DNA of 64,000 nt, from positions 3,626,501 to 3,690,500 of the forward strand of contig CM050662.1 in the NCBI GenBank assembly GCA_027574665.1, given 5' to 3'. The stretch is from Rhynochetos jubatus (taxonomy: Eukaryota; Chordata; Aves; Eurypygiformes; Rhynochetidae). The notes beneath the pieces are model-generated. The model saw only the letters and a program-made list of their open reading frames with translations, did not search any database and was not told where the DNA came from. The first letter of the stretch is position 1; every line of letters starts with the position of its first letter. Positions 60,116 through 64,000 of this stretch are shown one piece after another. A program made the translations under genes and the position numbers.

Positions 60116-61275
60116 GCAGGGCCTATTCCAGAAGAATCCTGCATGGCCAGATACTGTGGATGCTATGGAAAGCTGAAGCAGAGACCAACATGCAAAGGCT
60201 ACACTAACAGCCAGATCGCTGCCCGATATCACAAACGCGTATTTCGCTACAAGCTTTGGCTTTTCTGTGATGGTGCTAAGTGGCATTATTCCAAATATTA
60301 TTTTTGTAATTGCAATCAAGGCACCAAGAACTCTTGCACAAGTGCTTTTAATACACTACAGGAATGAAATATGACACAGAAGGCACTGACAACTTGTAAA
60401 GCATCATTAAACATACCACGATCATTAACAAATGTGCCAAGGAAGGCTGGTTCATCTGTATGTAATTCGAGCAGAGGAGTTGGGCTCCACTTTTTCTTAT
60501 TTTTTTTTTTTTTTCAGTAAAAGACTTCAGAAGACTCCAGTTTATCGTCAGTCAATAGAATGTGAAGCATCACTGAAAAAAAAGAACATCCTCTTGGGAT
60601 TTTTCATTGGACTGAGAATTGTGGCACTTCTCAGTAAATGTCAGGCTTATCAGTGTTGTGAGTAAGCATCAGTTAGCTCTCAAACAAGCTGACTCTGTTC
60701 ATTTTTCTCAGAACAGTATGTAATATTCTCCTGGCAAAGAACAACCCTTTTAGTAGACTGCAGCACAAATTTGTAAAAGAAGCTTGCCTCAGCTCTGATC
60801 CAAAAACCAAAAGAGATCTAGAACAGATTAGATTACTGTTTTTATCTACTTTTTGACTACAAACGCTGGACCACTTGGGGTTAAAGACATATGAGAAATA
60901 CAAATTTCTCCCTTTCAGATCCTAACAGCTGCACTAATTGCACGAAAACCTTCTTCTTAATACCTGTTTATCTACTTCAAATTACATCAGTAGCTTCAAG
61001 TAGATTTTTGACCTGTGAGTGGTTAATGACATCAATATTTGCAGTACATTTTCATCCTTTTATAAAGATCCTTTCTTTATTTCCACCATGTAGCTTTTCT
61101 CTTTATAGTGCTAGATGAGACCTAGCAGCATCGTGGTGAGATCTTCATTAGCATTCAAATAAAAATTCATTGTTTGCTTGTATAGCAGGGAGATGAGTTC
61201 AGCGTTCACTGTTCGGTGTTCACCGTTACCATCAGAAGTGTTTACATTCATAGCTACGTTTCATTTTCTTTTGAC
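60116..61275. other. Anonymous AT-rich sequence with one Cys-rich frame
   Basis: The plus-strand frame that follows the RT fragment stays open to 60367 and holds eight cysteines (for example CMARYCGC, YYFCNCN). I know no family like it. A T/C run at 60495-60517 is simple sequence. Confidence 0.45.
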
Positions 61276-61279
61276 AGAA

Positions 61280-62700
61280 CATAACAAAGCACAAGAAAGG
61301 CTACACTGGGTCAGATCGAAGGTCCTACTGCAGCATCTGGTTTCCAATACAGATGCCTGCGGAAGGACTTTAAGAACACACCAGGCGTGCAGCACTGCTT
61401 TCTTGGAATATTATTCTGTTTTCCAACAATACATGTCTTGGGACTTCTCATGCCACAAGCCTTGGTTTTACTGTTTAACAGGTTATGCTTTAACTTCTCC
61501 CCATTAACTTTTCCTGTTACCCCCAGAGCACAAGTAAACTTTGCGCATCCATAACATCCTATGGCAAGGGATTTTACAGCTTAATTGCTAGCTTTGTAAA
61601 GAACCATCAACCAGATTAAACTGATTTCTAGTTGTTGCTTTGGAAGAGACACTAAAGGGGCTTCTCAGTTGGGAGAGAAGGCAATGAGGGGGATATGAGT
61701 GAGACATATAATCATGATCCTAGCAACAGCAGGTGGACAGTGTAGGCAGAGAGACCATCGGTCTGACCCACTGGAGCACGTCTTTTGTTGTTATGATTAG
61801 GTCATCTCAGTGGCATCTTCAGGACCCTCTCAAGAGCTCTAACAAATTTGCAAAATGTGATTTCTCGCTAGAAAAAGATTTCCCTGATACGTTGGGGTTT
61901 ATCCACTTAATCATTTTATTCTTACAATTTCTTACTCGCGTGCTCAGTACAGACTGCAGCGTGACGGTCTGCAGTTCTCTGCTTCGCTCCTGGGGACCTT
62001 CTCAGGGATTGTTGTCACATTTACCATCTTCCGTCCCTCCTGCAGGGAGACTGATTTAAGTGACGGGTTACACACTGTAGCAGCTCCATAATTGCATATT
62101 TGTTTTCCTTCAGAGCTCTTGAGCGATTACCATATGGTCTTGGCAATTTCTGACTCTTCATCTTATCAATTAGTCTTAAAATGCATTTTCATGTCATTTA
62201 ATTTGAGAGAGTTCCTTACACTTGTCCCCGTAAGTTTGGCTCTCAGGGGAGAACAACCCACCTCCACCATAGTGAGCACCAACACAAAGCTTCAGTTTAC
62301 TTTTCAACAGCAGTTTTCCTCTCTTACAGTAATCCTTTCAGAGACTGGTCACCTGTTGACCAAACATGTGGAAAAGTACCTGATCCTGGCAATTTTGAAA
62401 ATATTTTTACTAGGATCTTTATTATTCCTTTAGTGAGTTTGCACCTTCAAATTTTCCCTTGCCTGCCCTACAGATTTAGCTTCACAGTTAATGCCTTTTA
62501 TATATATATAGTTGCTTTATTTCCTCAGAAATCCCAGATTTTGAATACACTCTTCCACTGGGCTGTTAGAATATTGCCTTTTTGGTCCCTTGTAGAATTA
62601 TTTCACTTAGTGATATATTGCTCTGAGCCTCAGATAGGGTGTTTTTATCTAGTTTCGCATCTTCTGCATCCTTGTAGCAGCTGCTTTTCATTTCCTTTTA
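61280..62700 (-). mobile_element. Ancient CR1/L3-type LINE relic, minus strand, internally deleted
   Basis: The 3' end comes first on the plus strand. AAGGCTACACTGGGTCAGAT (near 61298) is the complement of the family's terminal 3' segment, and TGGCAAGGGATTTTACAGC (near 61562) is a block near the ORF2 end. The RT entry is at about 62160-62110, where the minus strand encodes LIDKMKSQKLPRPYGNRSRA, a degraded form of the NKSPGPDGIHPRA motif. Linker and endonuclease-like sequence follow to about 62700. The gap between 3' end and RT entry is much shorter than in the copy at 17128-19150, so several hundred bp are lost. Confidence 0.65.
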
Positions 62701-62738
62701 AGAAGCTCCAGCACTTTTGAGTAGGTCTCATTTTTAAG

Positions 62739-62794
62739 TTAGGTAACTTAAAGTTACCTAAAGTGAGAGCTTACCTCACTACTGTGAGGTAGCT
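62739..62794. repeat. Two adjacent hairpins
   Basis: Hairpin 1: TTAGGTAACTT, single A, AAGTTACCTAA (62739-62761), perfect 11-bp arms. Hairpin 2: AGCTTACCTCAC, loop TACT, GTGAGGTAGCT (62768-62794), perfect but for one extra T. They follow the end of the minus-strand LINE relic and share the AGGTA/TACCT word. They could be a remnant of a palindromic DNA element. Confidence 0.65.
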
Positions 62795-63854
62795 GTGGGG
62801 GAAAATCAAATACTCCTAAGATACTCTGTCAGGAATCCCTATGAAAAAAAGATAGGTATCTACCATGGTGTTTTCAAAGAAGGGAGGCTTTGGAGGGAAG
62901 AGGACATCTGACAGCTCCAGCTGGAAGGGGAAGGATGGGGAGGACTGCTACAGCACTGCAGGTGTCCTAGCACAGCAGCACCCTGTCCGTGGGGACTGGC
63001 TCCCTCCTCATGCAGACAAGGTTTACAAACTGCAATGTAAATGGGAACATAAAGCAGGCAGCTGGCAGAACCCAGGCAGGCCTGCAGATCCATGATGGCT
63101 CATGGAGACAAATCTACCAGATGTTTCAGCCTCACAAGGGAGCCACACGCCTGTCCTAGTGCAGGAATTGTGGTTTGCTTCCTGCAAGAACACTGGAAAA
63201 TGCTGGTGATTTGAGAGTTACTTTCCCTTCCTAAAATTGGTGCTACTATAGGCTTGTGTAGTAGGGAATATCAACAAGAAATAAATCAGAGCTTGGAGAA
63301 ATGCTGCTCTCCACTCTTCCTCCAGCGTGGCTTGTTTACGCTGCTGCGCTGCAATCTGAAAAATGCCATATATAATGAATACTAAATAGTGGGAGGCTTT
63401 TTCTCAGCAATGTGTTACTAAACCTGATTGCTGCGCAGTATAATATGCTGGGAGAGAGTGGGGGCTTGGCTGTGTTTCTGTGTTTCATGCAGTCATAGAA
63501 ACTGTCAAGCTTAGGTGCCTCTGTGATCTCTAAGCAGCATGTCTCCCTACACCCTTTCCTACCTACCCATTTATTTTTAAAATGTTCCACTGTTACTGTA
63601 GCTCAGTTCTTTCAGCCAATTTTAATGTCATTATTATTTCTGTCTCTTTAAAATTTATCTACTTATGCAATTTTAATCTTTTTTTTTTCCAAACCAATTC
63701 ATAGTAATATGTTAACAGCTGCCTTGTACTGGAAGTCACCTGGAGATAATACTTGAAAGTCCTCGCTATTAGGAGATGACTCACCTCTGTGTTATAAAAT
63801 CTGTACCACATTGCCTTGCGCCCCTCTCCTCAGTATATTCATGTGTGCCTCTGC
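62795..63854. other. Anonymous sequence
   Basis: No gene or known repeat is recognised. A short T-rich run lies near 63680. Confidence 0.5.
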
Positions 63855-64000
63855 TTCATGAGCTGGTAGTGTGCGCTGGCAGCCCAGAAAGCCAACCGTA
63901 TCCTGGGCTGTATCAGAAGTGTGGCCAGCAGGGCAAGGGAGGGGATTCTCCCCCTCTACTCTGCTCTCGTGAGACCCCACCTGGAGTGCTGTGTCCAGCT
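63855..64000 (+). mobile_element. CR1 LINE, ORF2 3' part, cut by window edge
   Basis: From 63870 the plus strand encodes an uninterrupted 43 codons typical of the C-terminal region of CR1 ORF2, including [14 protein letters not shown], then SVASRARE and [14 protein letters not shown] stop lies just upstream at 63867-63869. The copy is far better preserved than the L3-type relics, so it is a younger avian CR1. It should continue beyond base 64000 toward the ATTCTATG-type end. Confidence 0.9.

Noticed and set aside
1..64000. CRISPR arrays, tRNA/rRNA genes, bacterial operons or phage genes
   Set aside because: No regularly spaced repeats, no tRNA-like T-loop with matching stems, and no dense same-strand gene runs. 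The repeats are vertebrate.

Overview
This window looks like nuclear DNA from a bird, from an intergenic or intronic region with no gene I can recognise. The organism is inferred from repeats. Two 5'-truncated CR1 LINE tails (8192-8377 and 30080-30180) end in the ATTCTATG-type tandem typical of avian CR1. A third, younger CR1 runs off the right edge with an open reading frame. There are also many heavily decayed CR1/L3-type LINE relics of the kind sauropsid genomes carry. There are no operons, no bacterial-type gene packing, no tRNA or rRNA genes, no CRISPR array and no retroviral genes. The longer open frames (up to about 258 codons) lie in GC-richer sequence, often overlap open frames on the other strand, and resemble no protein family I know. 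I treat them as chance.

Layout. 1-7.9 kb: anonymous sequence. 7.9-8.7 kb: a G-rich tract, then two 155-166 bp inverted arms around a CR1 tail. 8.7-17 kb: anonymous, GC-richer in places, ending in a 28-base C run. 17.1-19.2 kb: the best ancient LINE, plus strand, with endonuclease, reverse transcriptase (RT) and 3' segments in order. 19.2-34.9 kb: mostly anonymous, with simple repeats, one short CR1 tail and AT-rich stretches that resemble conserved non-coding DNA. 34.9-36 kb: a LINE relic apparently split by about 620 bp. 36-50 kb: anonymous, including the GC-richer 41-46.9 kb block and an A26 tract. 50-62.8 kb: AT-rich LINE graveyard with relics on both strands and several perfect palindromes. 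62.8-64 kb: anonymous, then the edge CR1.

No genes work together here. The useful content is the repeat history, a few strong hairpins and some candidate regulatory segments. I did not find a new biological system. Family assignments for the ancient LINEs rest on remembered consensus features of CR1/L3 elements (endonuclease, RT and 3' tail landmarks). A repeat-library search would settle them.
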